Source of the DNA: Burkholderiales bacterium
GTDB lineage: Bacteria > Pseudomonadota > Gammaproteobacteria > Burkholderiales > Usitatibacteraceae
Direction of reading: 5' to 3'
DNA: 5,581 nt
NCBI GenBank assembly: GCA_025936275.1
Contig: JAICTR010000203.1
Coordinates: forward strand, 1-5,581
The notes under the pieces are model-generated. The model worked only from the letters and a program-made list of their open reading frames with translations. It made no database searches and was not told the origin of the DNA. The position numbers and the translations under genes are program-made. Shown one piece after another: positions 1-5,520 of this stretch; position 1 is the stretch's first letter, and each line of letters starts with the position of its first letter.

Positions 1-363
1 GCGCTCGCCGGCAGCGACCACATCATTCATGCGGGCGACATCGGCGATCCCGCGATCCTCGGCGCGCTCGCGGCGATCGCGCCGCTCACCGCGGTGCGGG
101 GCAACAACGACACCGGCGCATGGGCGCGCGGGATCCCGGAGGCGCGCACCATCGAGCTCGGCGGCGTGCGCATCCACGTGATCCACGATCTCGGGATGTT
201 GCGCCGGCCTCCGCGAGGCGTGCGCGTGGTCGTCTCGGGGCACTCGCACGTCCCGCGCATCCTCGAGGAGGAAGGCGTGCTCTACGTGAACCCGGGCAGC
301 GCGGGACCGCGGCGGTTCCGGCTTCCCGTCAGCGTCGGACAGCTGCGCATCGGGCCTCAGTGA
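1..363 (+). CDS. Metallophosphoesterase, YfcE/MJ0936-type phosphodiesterase (5' end missing)
   Basis: The gene runs in from the left edge; 120 residues are visible before the TGA at 361-363. The visible part carries the calcineurin-like metallophosphoesterase motifs in order: GD (residues 12-13 of the visible part, within HAGDIGD), GNND (34-37), HD (62-63), GHSH (80-83) and NPGS (97-100). These supply the Asp, Asn and His ligands of a two-metal centre. The first motif (DxH), expected about 30-40 residues upstream, lies outside the window. The short GHSH-to-end distance and NPGS motif fit the small single-domain YfcE/MJ0936 family (about 150-180 aa). These are cytoplasmic metal-dependent phosphodiesterases that are active on model substrates and whose physiological substrate is usually unknown. 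The 3' end overlaps the convergent membrane-protein gene by 7 bp. Family assignment is firm; the substrate cannot be read from the sequence. Confidence 0.9.
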   Translation, partial: ALAGSDHIIHAGDIGDPAILGALAAIAPLTAVRGNNDTGAWARGIPEARTIELGGVRIHVIHDLGMLRRPPRGVRVVVSGHSHVPRILEEEGVLYVNPGSAGPRRFRLPVSVGQLRIGPQ

Positions 364-878
364 ATCGTCGGCGGTCGGTCCTCGGGCCGCAGCATGTCGC
401 GCGGCGGCCGGAAGCCGCGCGCCGCGCCGCGCATCTGCTCGGGCGGCTTCGGGAAGCCGCTGCGACCGCTGTCATCGCGCACCATCGGTTTCGAGAGGTG
501 GCGCGCCCCGGCCAGCTGGCGCGCGACGGCGACGTCCGCGGCGGTCGCACCGAGCACCGCGCCCAGCGCGAGCGCGGTGTTCGCGGTGCGTGAGCCTTCG
601 AGGCGCGTCGCGAGCGTGCCGATGTCGAGCGCGTCGCCCGCGACGCGTCCCCAGATCCACGGCGCCGGATCGCGCGCCGCGAGAACGCCGATGCCGGTCG
701 CGATCTCGCGCACGCCGTAGAAGCGCAGCAACGGCTCCTCGCCGCGCATGCCGATGGCGCGCGCGAGCGGCCGCGCGCAGGCGAGCTCCACGAGCCCGAG
801 CGCGATGCTGAACCAGCCCATGCCGCGCGCGAGCCGGTGGGCGGAAGCCTGGCGGTTGAGCTTCTGCTGGTAGTCCAT
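357..878 (-). CDS. Small multi-pass membrane protein, DUF4267-like
   Basis: This is a 173-residue protein of unknown function. Hydrophobic stretches at about 18-40, 53-69, 75-92 and 99-120 suggest four membrane segments. A hydrophilic, proline- and arginine-rich tail (about 127-173) follows. The core, with RFYGVREIATGIGVL (52-66) and WGRVAGDALDIGTL (76-89), resembles DUF4267-type proteins and the N-terminal membrane part of some proteins that continue into a SRPBCC (polyketide cyclase/dehydrase-like) domain. Here no SRPBCC domain follows. The ATG at 876-878 has a good ribosome-binding site (AGGAG, 885-889, 6 nt upstream) that overlaps the TAG stop of the dehydrogenase gene, so the two are almost certainly co-transcribed and probably translationally linked. 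Resemblance is from memory of the pattern, not a search. A role alongside the dehydrogenase is inference. Confidence 0.8.
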   Translation of the reverse strand: MDYQQKLNRQASAHRLARGMGWFSIALGLVELACARPLARAIGMRGEEPLLRFYGVREIATGIGVLAARDPAPWIWGRVAGDALDIGTLATRLEGSRTANTALALGAVLGATAADVAVARQLAGARHLSKPMVRDDSGRSGFPKPPEQMRGAARGFRPPRDMLRPEDRPPTIH

Positions 879-884
879 CGCGGT

Positions 885-889
885 CTCCT
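885..889 (-). promoter_or_regulatory. Ribosome-binding site of the membrane-protein gene, overlapping the upstream stop
   Basis: The minus strand reads TAGGAGA at 890-884. The TAG is the dehydrogenase stop codon (888-890) and AGGAG (885-889) is a Shine-Dalgarno sequence placed 6 nt before the ATG at 876-878. The stop/SD overlap argues for translational coupling within the operon. Confidence 0.75.
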
Positions 890-2069
890 AGTGCAGCGAC
901 GGCTTGAGCACGACCTTCACGCAGCCGTCCTCCTTGTCGCGGAAGGTGCGGTACATCGCGGGCCCTTCGCCGAGCGGCACCGTGTGCGTGATGACGAACG
1001 TGGGATCGATCTGCCCCTCCTCGATGCGCTGCAGGAGGTCCGCCGTCCAGCGGTTCACGTCGGTCTGCCCGGTGCGGATCGTGAGGCCCTTGTTCATCGC
1101 GAGGCCGAAGGGGAGCTTGTCGACGAGGCCGCCATACACGCCCGGCACGGAGCAGATCCCCGCGGGGCGGCACGCGTAGAACATCTCGCGCAGCACGTGC
1201 GGGCGCCCGGTCTCGGCGAAGACCGCCTGCTTCGCGCGGTCGTAGATCGTGTCGAGGGTGTGGCCGACGTGCGATTCCATGCCGACGGCATCGATGCACT
1301 TCTCCGGGCCGCGTCCGCTCGTGAGCTCGTTCAGGCGCTCGATCACGCTGTCCGCCATGAAATCGATGGTGGTTGCGCCGCCCGCCTTCGCCATCGCGAG
1401 GCGCTCGGGCACGCAATCGATCGCCACCACCTGCTTCGCGCCGAGGAGGATGGCGCTGCGAATCGCCATCTGTCCCACCGGGCCCGCGCCCCAGATCGCG
1501 ACCGTGTCGGTGGGCTGGATGTCGTATTGCACGGCGGCCTGCCAGCCGGTGGGCAGGATGTCGCTCAGGAAGAGCAGCTGCTCGTCGCTCAGGTTCGACG
1601 GCACCTTCACGTGCGTCGTGTCGGCGAAGGGCACGCGCACGTACTCGGCCTGTCCGCCCGCGTAGCCGCCGGTCAAGTGCGTGTAGCCGAAGAGGCCCGC
1701 GGTCGTGTGGCCGAGGGCTTTCTTCGCGATGTCCTGGTTGCGGTTGCTGCGCTCGCAGACCGAGAAGTGGCCGCGCTGGCATTGCTCGCACTCGCCGCAC
1801 GCGATGGTGAACGGAATCACGACGCGCTCGCCCACCTCGAGCTTGCCGTCCACGCCGGGGCCGACCTCGACCACCTCGCCCATGCATTCGTGGCCGAGGA
1901 TGTCGCCGCGCTCCATGCCCATCATGAAGCCGTCGTAGAGGTGCAGGTCGGAGCCGCAGATCGCGCAGCTCGAGACCTTCACGATGGCGTCGCGCGGATC
2001 CTCGATGCGCGGGTCGGGGACGGTGTCGCAGCGGATGTCCTTCTTGCCATGCCAGACGAGCGCTCTCAT
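888..2069 (-). CDS. Zinc-dependent alcohol dehydrogenase, formaldehyde-dehydrogenase-like (MDR superfamily)
   Basis: The protein has 393 residues, normal for this branch of the medium-chain dehydrogenases. It should be a cytoplasmic NAD-dependent alcohol/aldehyde oxidoreductase. The N-terminal catalytic domain carries C38 (AICGSD), GHE (59-61) and D170 (LSDILPTG) as probable catalytic-zinc ligands. A structural-zinc lobe is formed by C91, C94, C97 and C105. The Rossmann motif GAGPVG is at 194-199, and D218 at the end of the next strand favours NAD over NADP. Cys-His-Asp catalytic ligation is known from Pseudomonas putida formaldehyde dehydrogenase, so aldehyde chemistry is possible, but the substrate is not decided by sequence. 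The frame is open upstream to an ATG at 2255. I chose the ATG at 2067-2069 because AGGAG (2076-2080) sits 6 nt before it, homologs begin with a similar MxALVWHG, and the 62 extra residues look like non-coding arginine/proline-rich translation. It is the first gene of an operon with the membrane protein downstream. Confidence 0.93.
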   Translation of the reverse strand: MRALVWHGKKDIRCDTVPDPRIEDPRDAIVKVSSCAICGSDLHLYDGFMMGMERGDILGHECMGEVVEVGPGVDGKLEVGERVVIPFTIACGECEQCQRGHFSVCERSNRNQDIAKKALGHTTAGLFGYTHLTGGYAGGQAEYVRVPFADTTHVKVPSNLSDEQLLFLSDILPTGWQAAVQYDIQPTDTVAIWGAGPVGQMAIRSAILLGAKQVVAIDCVPERLAMAKAGGATTIDFMADSVIERLNELTSGRGPEKCIDAVGMESHVGHTLDTIYDRAKQAVFAETGRPHVLREMFYACRPAGICSVPGVYGGLVDKLPFGLAMNKGLTIRTGQTDVNRWTADLLQRIEEGQIDPTFVITHTVPLGEGPAMYRTFRDKEDGCVKVVLKPSLH

Positions 2070-2075
2070 CGGTTT

Positions 2076-2080
2076 CTCCT
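2076..2080 (-). promoter_or_regulatory. Ribosome-binding site fixing the dehydrogenase start
   Basis: AGGAG on the minus strand lies 6 nt before the ATG at 2067-2069. It decides for this start over the upstream in-frame ATG at 2253-2255. Confidence 0.75.
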
Positions 2081-2284
2081 CGCGGACATGGATCGACACG
2101 CGGCGTCCCGGCGAGTTGCGGGGCTTGGTCCGTTCGGGCGCACTCGCCGGGTGCCGCGTGGGCGCGCGCGCACGAACGCGGTGCGCTCCGCATGGAGCGT
2201 GCAACGCCATTTCGCTTTCGCGCCAGCGGCTTGACCGCGCGGCGCGAGGCGGCACGCTTGCTGCTGTAGCGAGGAACCGACAAC

Positions 2285-2290
2285 GAGGGA
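2285..2290 (+). promoter_or_regulatory. Ribosome-binding site of the GNAT gene
   Basis: GAGGGA lies 7 nt before the ATG at 2298-2300 and supports that start. Confidence 0.6.
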
Positions 2291-2297
2291 GCGAACG

Positions 2298-2873
2298 ATG
2301 ATCGCCCTGCCGCCGGGAATTCGCACCGCCCGCGCCGATGACGCGCCCGAGATCCAGGCGATCTACGCGCCCTATGTGCGCGATACCGCGATCTCGTTCG
2401 AGCTCGAGCCCCCGTCCGTCGAGGAGATGGCGCGGCGCATCGAGGCGACGCTATCCACGTTTCCGTGGCTCGTGCACGTGGACGACGGGCGCATCGCCGG
2501 CTACGCCTACGCGAGCCGCCACAAGGAACGCCACGCCTATCGCTGGTCGGTGGATGTGTCCGCGTACGTGCATCGCGATTGCCATCGGCGCGGCATCGGC
2601 GGCTCCCTCTATCGTGCGCTGCTTCGCATCGTGCGCGAGCAGGGATTCTTCAACGCCTATGGCGGCATCACGCTCCCCAACGCCGCGAGCGTCGCGCTGC
2701 ACGAGTCGCTGGGCTTCCGTCCGTTTTGCGTCTATCGCGGCGTGGGCTTCAAGGGCGGGCGCTGGCACGACGTCGGCTGGTGGCATTTGCGGCTCGCGCC
2801 GCTGCCGCCCGATCCCGCGCCGCCGATCGAAATGGGGTCAGGTTCCTTTTTAGCGCAGGAAAAAGGAACCTGA
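2298..2873 (+). CDS. GNAT N-acetyltransferase, phosphinothricin-acetyltransferase/MnaT-like
   Basis: The product is a 191-residue cytoplasmic acetyltransferase that would move an acetyl group from acetyl-CoA to an amine substrate. The N-terminus (IRTARADDAPEIQAIYAPYV, 8-27) and the middle (GYAYASRHKERHAYRWSVDVSAYV, 68-91) are typical of the Pat/Bar/MnaT (YncA) group. Members acetylate phosphinothricin, methionine sulfone or sulfoximine, or related amino-acid analogues. Motif A, the acetyl-CoA pyrophosphate loop, is at 91-104 with HRRGIG at 96-101; the usual first Arg/Gln is His96. LHESLGFRPF (134-143) is the conserved C-terminal GNAT segment. The family normally ends near residue 175-180. Here residues 180-191 and the TGA stop are encoded entirely by a palindromic repeat (2834-2877), so the native C-terminus has probably been replaced or extended. 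The gene appears monocistronic and converges on the transglutaminase-like gene. Substrate is uncertain. Confidence 0.9.
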   Translation: MIALPPGIRTARADDAPEIQAIYAPYVRDTAISFELEPPSVEEMARRIEATLSTFPWLVHVDDGRIAGYAYASRHKERHAYRWSVDVSAYVHRDCHRRGIGGSLYRALLRIVREQGFFNAYGGITLPNAASVALHESLGFRPFCVYRGVGFKGGRWHDVGWWHLRLAPLPPDPAPPIEMGSGSFLAQEKGT

Positions 2874-2877
2874 CCCC
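2834..2877. repeat. Perfect palindromic repeat (GGGGTCAGG type), probable terminator hairpin
   Basis: The left arm GGGGTCAGGTTCCTTTTT (2834-2851) and right arm AAAAAGGAACCTGACCCC (2860-2877) are exact reverse complements of 18 bp around an 8-nt loop (2852-2859). The element overlaps the 3' end of the GNAT gene, encoding its last 12 residues and its stop. It ends 4 nt before the stop of the convergent transglutaminase-like gene. Five T residues follow on the plus strand (2878-2882), so it can act as a Rho-independent terminator for the GNAT transcript. On the minus strand only ATTTC follows, so termination there is less certain. The exact symmetry, AT-rich core unlike the surrounding DNA, and a second GGGGTCAGG near 5455 suggest a dispersed genomic repeat rather than an ordinary terminator. 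Confidence 0.85.
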
Positions 2878-2881
2878 TTTT

Positions 2882-3607
2882 TCAGGCTTCGACCTTCGCC
2901 GGCCGCGGGTACTCGACGAGCCTGGAAGCCTTGCGCTCGAACTTGTCGCGCTTCGCGAGCAACCGCTCCTGGCGCTTGCTGATGAGCGGGTAGTGGCGCA
3001 GCGCCGCGAGCCGGTCGTGCGTGGACCAGCACGACTTCGACGCGGTCACCCATTCGGAAGGATCGATGCGGCGCAAGTCGAAGGGCAGCGAGTAGCTGCG
3101 CAACGTCTTGTGGCCGCGACGGTTCGAGTATTCGTGGAAATACGAGAGCGCCAGCTCGCGCAGCGTGCGGTAGATGGGATCGCGGTAGCGCAGCGGCGCG
3201 CCGTTGGTCTTGGAGATCGCGCCCCACGCGCCGGAGCGGCGGAAGAGCGTGATCACGTGCGGATAGTCGCTGATGTCGCAGTCGAGGTGCAGCACGAGCG
3301 GCGGCTCGCCGTGGATCCACAGCGCCGCGGCCGCGACCATCGCCCCTTCGATGCAGTGCGCGCGCCGCTGGCGCAGCACCTCGCGCACCGAGAGCACCGT
3401 CTCGCCGCCGATCTCGTGGTTGATGGGAATGGCGTTGAGGAACGCCTGGATCTTCGCCGGCGTATCGAGGCGCGCGAGGATGGCGTACTCCGCCGCGCGC
3501 AGACCGAGGTGGTCCGGGCGGGCGAAGCGCGGCCGCAACGGCCTCAGCTCGAACGAGGGCGCCCCTTCGGGCCCGGCCTTCTTGGCATTCCGGGTTCGTG
3601 CGGCCAT
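2882..3607 (-). CDS. Transglutaminase-like superfamily protein of unknown function
   Basis: The product has 241 residues with no signal peptide or membrane segment visible. The centre resembles a transglutaminase/cysteine-protease-like fold: RRAHCIEGAMVAAAAL (81-96) with Cys85 at the start of a helix, DYPHVITLFR (114-123) with His117, and AISKTNGAPLRYRDPIY (130-146) with Asn135 or Asp143 as a possible third residue. YFHEYSNRRGHKTLRSYS (156-173) and WVT (186-188) are further likely conserved blocks. The tail is rich in Lys and Arg. I know this as a family of uncharacterised proteobacterial proteins; no substrate or reaction is established to my knowledge. The ATG at 3605-3607 was chosen because GAGGAG (3612-3617) precedes it and overlaps the TGA of the ABC ATPase gene; the frame stays open far upstream, but only as a shadow. 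Operon position suggests co-expression with the importer. Confidence 0.82.
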   Translation of the reverse strand: MAARTRNAKKAGPEGAPSFELRPLRPRFARPDHLGLRAAEYAILARLDTPAKIQAFLNAIPINHEIGGETVLSVREVLRQRRAHCIEGAMVAAAALWIHGEPPLVLHLDCDISDYPHVITLFRRSGAWGAISKTNGAPLRYRDPIYRTLRELALSYFHEYSNRRGHKTLRSYSLPFDLRRIDPSEWVTASKSCWSTHDRLAALRHYPLISKRQERLLAKRDKFERKASRLVEYPRPAKVEA

Positions 3608-3611
3608 GGCT

Positions 3612-3617
3612 CTCCTC
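3612..3617 (-). promoter_or_regulatory. Ribosome-binding site of the transglutaminase-like gene, overlapping the ATPase stop
   Basis: The minus strand reads TGAGGAG at 3618-3612. TGA is the ATPase stop and GAGGAG is a Shine-Dalgarno sequence 4 nt before the ATG at 3605-3607. It fixes the start within a much longer open frame and indicates translational linkage. Confidence 0.75.
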
Positions 3618-4407
3618 AGGCTGGGCGGCCGCTGCTGGGAACGCAGACGCGCCGCGGAGTTCCTTCGCCGGATGCTACCAAAGCGACCTCCACCGGGCGT
3701 CCGTACAGCGCCGAAAGATTTTCCGAATTCATCACGTCCGCCGTGGTCCCCGCCGCCATCAGCCCACCCGCGCGAATCATGACCACGCGGTCGGCGATGC
3801 GCAATGCGTGATCCGGATGATGCGTCGAGAAGACCACCGCGGCGCCCGCGGCGCGCAGGCGCGCGATCTCCTCGAGCACGCGCGCCTGGTTGCCGAAGTC
3901 GAGGTTCGCGGCGGGCTCGTCCATGAGGATGTGCGTCGCTTCGGTGGCGAGCGCGCGCGCGATGAGGGCGAGCTGGCGCTCGCCGCCGCTCACGCGATGG
4001 ATCGGGCGCGCGGCGAGCGCTTCGATGCCGAGGCGCTCGAGCGCAACGTGCGCACGCTCGAGGTCGCGCGCGCCGGGCCTCGCGAACGCGCCGCGGTGCG
4101 CGGTGCGTCCCATCTCCACCATCTCGAGCACGCTGAAATCGAAATAGCTCTCGGCGGCTTGCGGCACGTAGGCGAGGCGCATGGCGCGCGCCCGCACGGG
4201 CCATTGCGAAAGCGGCCGCCCGTCGAGCGTGACCTCGCCCGCGAGCGGCGGCACGAGGCCCAACAGCGTGCGCAGCAGCGTGGTCTTGCCGCTGCCGTTG
4301 GGACCGAGGAGGCACACGACCTCGCCGGCATCGATCGCGACTTGCATCGCGCGGCCCACGATGCGCTCGCGAAATCCATACGTGAGATCGCGCGTGGCGA
4401 GCGTCAT
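3616..4407 (-). CDS. ABC importer ATP-binding protein, FecE/FhuC/BtuD type
   Basis: This 263-residue ATPase would power substrate import through the adjacent FecCD-type permease at the cytoplasmic face. All nucleotide-binding elements are present: Walker A GPNGSGKT (35-42), Q-loop Gln83, signature VSGGERQ (139-145), Walker B ILMDEP (160-165) followed by the D-loop ANLD (167-170), and the switch His196 in STHHPDHAL. The STHHPDHAL form and overall length are typical of iron-siderophore, heme and cobalamin importers. The frame is open further upstream, to 4512, but the ATG at 4405-4407 is chosen. It overlaps the permease stop in an ATGA (4404-4407), a classic sign of translational coupling, and it begins at the expected place for the family (MTLATRDLTYGF). 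The last ~25 residues after GRPVEVALV are poorly conserved. The substrate is not decided by sequence. Confidence 0.93.
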   Translation of the reverse strand: MTLATRDLTYGFRERIVGRAMQVAIDAGEVVCLLGPNGSGKTTLLRTLLGLVPPLAGEVTLDGRPLSQWPVRARAMRLAYVPQAAESYFDFSVLEMVEMGRTAHRGAFARPGARDLERAHVALERLGIEALAARPIHRVSGGERQLALIARALATEATHILMDEPAANLDFGNQARVLEEIARLRAAGAAVVFSTHHPDHALRIADRVVMIRAGGLMAAGTTADVMNSENLSALYGRPVEVALVASGEGTPRRVCVPSSGRPA

Positions 4408-5429
4408 GCGGAGCGCCGGAACGAAAGCGCGAGGAGCGCGATGAAGGCGGGCGTGCCGATGAGCGCGGTCGCCACGCCGGGCGGCACCTCGATGGGAAAT
4501 GCGGTGCGGCACACGGTATCGACGACGAGCATGAACGCCGCGCCCAGCACGAGCGAGAGCGGCAGCACGCGCGCGAACGCCGCGCCGGCGATGAGGCGCG
4601 CGGCATGCGGGATCACGAGGCCCACCCAGCCGATGGTGCCGGCGAGCGCCACGGAGCCCGCGGTCGCGAGCGTCGCGCAGGCGATCACGGCGATCCGAAG
4701 CGGCGTCACCGCGAGCCCGAGAGAGCGCGCCTCATCCTCCGGGAGCGAGAGCGCATCGACGCGCCAGCGCAGGAGCGCGAGCGGCACGATGCCGATCGCG
4801 GCGGGAACGAGCGCCGCGGCCGCTTCGCGCGGCCCCGCGCTCGAGAAGCTGCCGAGCAGCCAGAAGGTGATCGCCGGGAGCTCGTTATACGGATCGGCGA
4901 CGAGCTTCACCAACGCGATGCCCGCGCCGAAGAGCGAGCCCACCACCACGCCGGTGAGGACCAGCGTGAGCAGCGGATCGCGCCCGCCGACCCAGGTGCC
5001 GATCGCGACCACCAGCGCCACGGCGAGGAGCCCGCCGCCGAAGGCGAGCGCCTGGACCGCGGCGATGGGAAGCGCGAGGAGCACCGCGGCGCCCGCGCCG
5101 AGCGCGCATCCCGCGCTCACGCCGAGGATGTCGGGCGAGACCAGCGGGTTCTTGAAGAGGCTCTGGAACGCGGCGCCGGCGCCGGAAAGCGCCGCGCCCA
5201 CCAGCATCGCGGCGAGGACGCGCGGCGCGCGCACTTCGCGGATCACCGCATCGACGTTCGCCGCGAGGCCGCTCGCATGTCCCGCCATTGCCGCGGCGAG
5301 CGATCGGGCGACTTCGCCGAAGCCCACCGGGAACCGGCCGATGGCGAGGCTCGCGAGCGCGAGCCCCGCGAGAAGCGCGCACGCGAGCGCGAGGACGAGG
5401 CCGAACCGCGCGGGATGGACCGATGCCAT
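4404..5429 (-). CDS. ABC importer permease, FecCD/BtuC family
   Basis: The product has 341 residues, the normal length, and is highly hydrophobic throughout, as expected for about ten membrane helices. It forms the inner-membrane channel of a type II importer for iron-siderophore, heme or cobalamin-like substrates. Family hallmarks are RAPRVLAAMLVGAALSGAG (67-85), NPLVSPDILGVSAGCALGA (94-112), FWLLGSF (189-195), the cytoplasmic coupling region LPEDEARSLGL (229-239), GTIGWVGLVIPHAAR (264-278) and EVPPGVATALIGTPAF (314-329). It is the first gene of the visible operon and overlaps the ATPase gene by 4 nt. The ATG at 5427-5429 is the only plausible start: an in-frame TAG lies at 5439-5441 and no alternative start codon follows soon after. 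No Shine-Dalgarno sequence precedes it, and the start codon lies inside a perfect 10-bp inverted repeat. The binding-protein gene is not in the window. Confidence 0.93.
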   Translation of the reverse strand: MASVHPARFGLVLALACALLAGLALASLAIGRFPVGFGEVARSLAAAMAGHASGLAANVDAVIREVRAPRVLAAMLVGAALSGAGAAFQSLFKNPLVSPDILGVSAGCALGAGAAVLLALPIAAVQALAFGGGLLAVALVVAIGTWVGGRDPLLTLVLTGVVVGSLFGAGIALVKLVADPYNELPAITFWLLGSFSSAGPREAAAALVPAAIGIVPLALLRWRVDALSLPEDEARSLGLAVTPLRIAVIACATLATAGSVALAGTIGWVGLVIPHAARLIAGAAFARVLPLSLVLGAAFMLVVDTVCRTAFPIEVPPGVATALIGTPAFIALLALSFRRSA

Positions 5430-5435
5430 CCCGCG
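5409..5435 (-). promoter_or_regulatory. Inverted repeat enclosing the permease start codon
   Basis: CGCGGGATGG (5409-5418) and CCATCCCGCG (5426-5435) are exact reverse complements of 10 bp around a 7-nt loop. In the minus-strand transcript the 5' arm carries the initiating AUG, so a folded hairpin would bury the start codon. Together with the missing Shine-Dalgarno sequence this suggests poor or controlled initiation. The symmetry is visible; function is inference. Confidence 0.5.
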
Positions 5436-5454
5436 ATTCTAGTGGACGGAAATC

Positions 5455-5463
5455 GGGGTCAGG
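5455..5463. repeat. Unpaired GGGGTCAGG motif, shared with the palindrome at 2834-2877
   Basis: GGGGTCAGG is identical to the first 9 bases of the palindrome's left arm. No matching CCTGACCCC follows in the window; the sequence changes at once into the AT-richer insertion-sequence end. It may be half of a repeat split by the insertion, or a chance match. Confidence 0.45.
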
Positions 5464-5484
5464 GTGATGTAAACCCGTCGTTGC

Positions 5485-5518
5485 AACACCTCTGCTTAAA
5501 TCTCACGCGGGAGGTGTT
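5485..5518 (+). promoter_or_regulatory. Inverted repeat sequestering the transposase ribosome-binding site
   Basis: AACACCTC (5485-5492) and GAGGTGTT (5511-5518) are perfect 8-bp complements around an 18-nt loop. The second arm contains most of the Shine-Dalgarno region GGGAGGTG (5509-5516) of the ORF that starts at 5521. A transcript starting upstream of 5485 would fold and mask the site; one starting within the loop would not. Confidence 0.5.
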
Positions 5519-5520
5519 CA

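Larger units (their letters stand above)
2070..2297. other. Divergent intergenic region between dehydrogenase operon and GNAT gene
   Basis: These 228 bp separate two divergently read genes, so promoters for both should lie here. I see no convincing -35/-10 pair on either strand: TTGACC at 2231-2236 (plus) and TTGCAC at 2204-2199 (minus) both lack a recognisable -10 at normal spacing. A short inverted repeat, CGCTCC-GCAT-GGAGCG at 2184-2199, lies near the middle and could be an operator, but 6-bp arms in GC-rich DNA are weak evidence. No RNA gene or small ORF with support was seen. Confidence 0.5.

Noticed and set aside
2184..2199. Operator-like inverted repeat CGCTCC-GCAT-GGAGCG
   Set aside because: Six-bp arms in GC-rich DNA are common by chance, and there is no neighbouring regulator; mentioned only within the intergenic entry.
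837..2234. 465-residue plus-strand open frame antisense to the dehydrogenase
   Set aside because: It has low-complexity Ala/Arg/His/Val-rich composition, no recognisable family, and mirrors the real gene on the other strand.
2070..2255. N-terminal extension of the dehydrogenase by 62 residues
   Set aside because: There is no ribosome-binding site for the upstream ATG and no family resemblance; the ATG at 2067-2069 has AGGAG at good spacing.
2231..2259. Possible sigma-70 promoter for the GNAT gene starting with TTGACC
   Set aside because: The hexamer 17 bp downstream (ACGCTT) is not a believable -10.
472..2283. 603-residue open frame on the minus strand across the dehydrogenase and membrane-protein genes
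   Set aside because: It is an arginine-rich shadow frame caused by high GC; the dehydrogenase and membrane protein in another frame have clear motifs and ribosome-binding sites.
4408..4512. N-terminal extension of the ABC ATPase
   Set aside because: The extension lies inside the permease gene and is arginine/histidine-rich; the ATGA overlap start matches the family's N-terminus.
3598..5442. 614-residue plus-strand open frame antisense to the ABC transporter genes
   Set aside because: It is Ser/Ala/Arg-rich translation opposite two well-conserved genes, which is typical of antisense frames in GC-rich DNA.
5493..5501. Extended -10-like TGCTTAAAT for the transposase
   Set aside because: There is no -35 at normal spacing, so it is too weak to annotate, although its location inside the hairpin loop is noted as suggestive.
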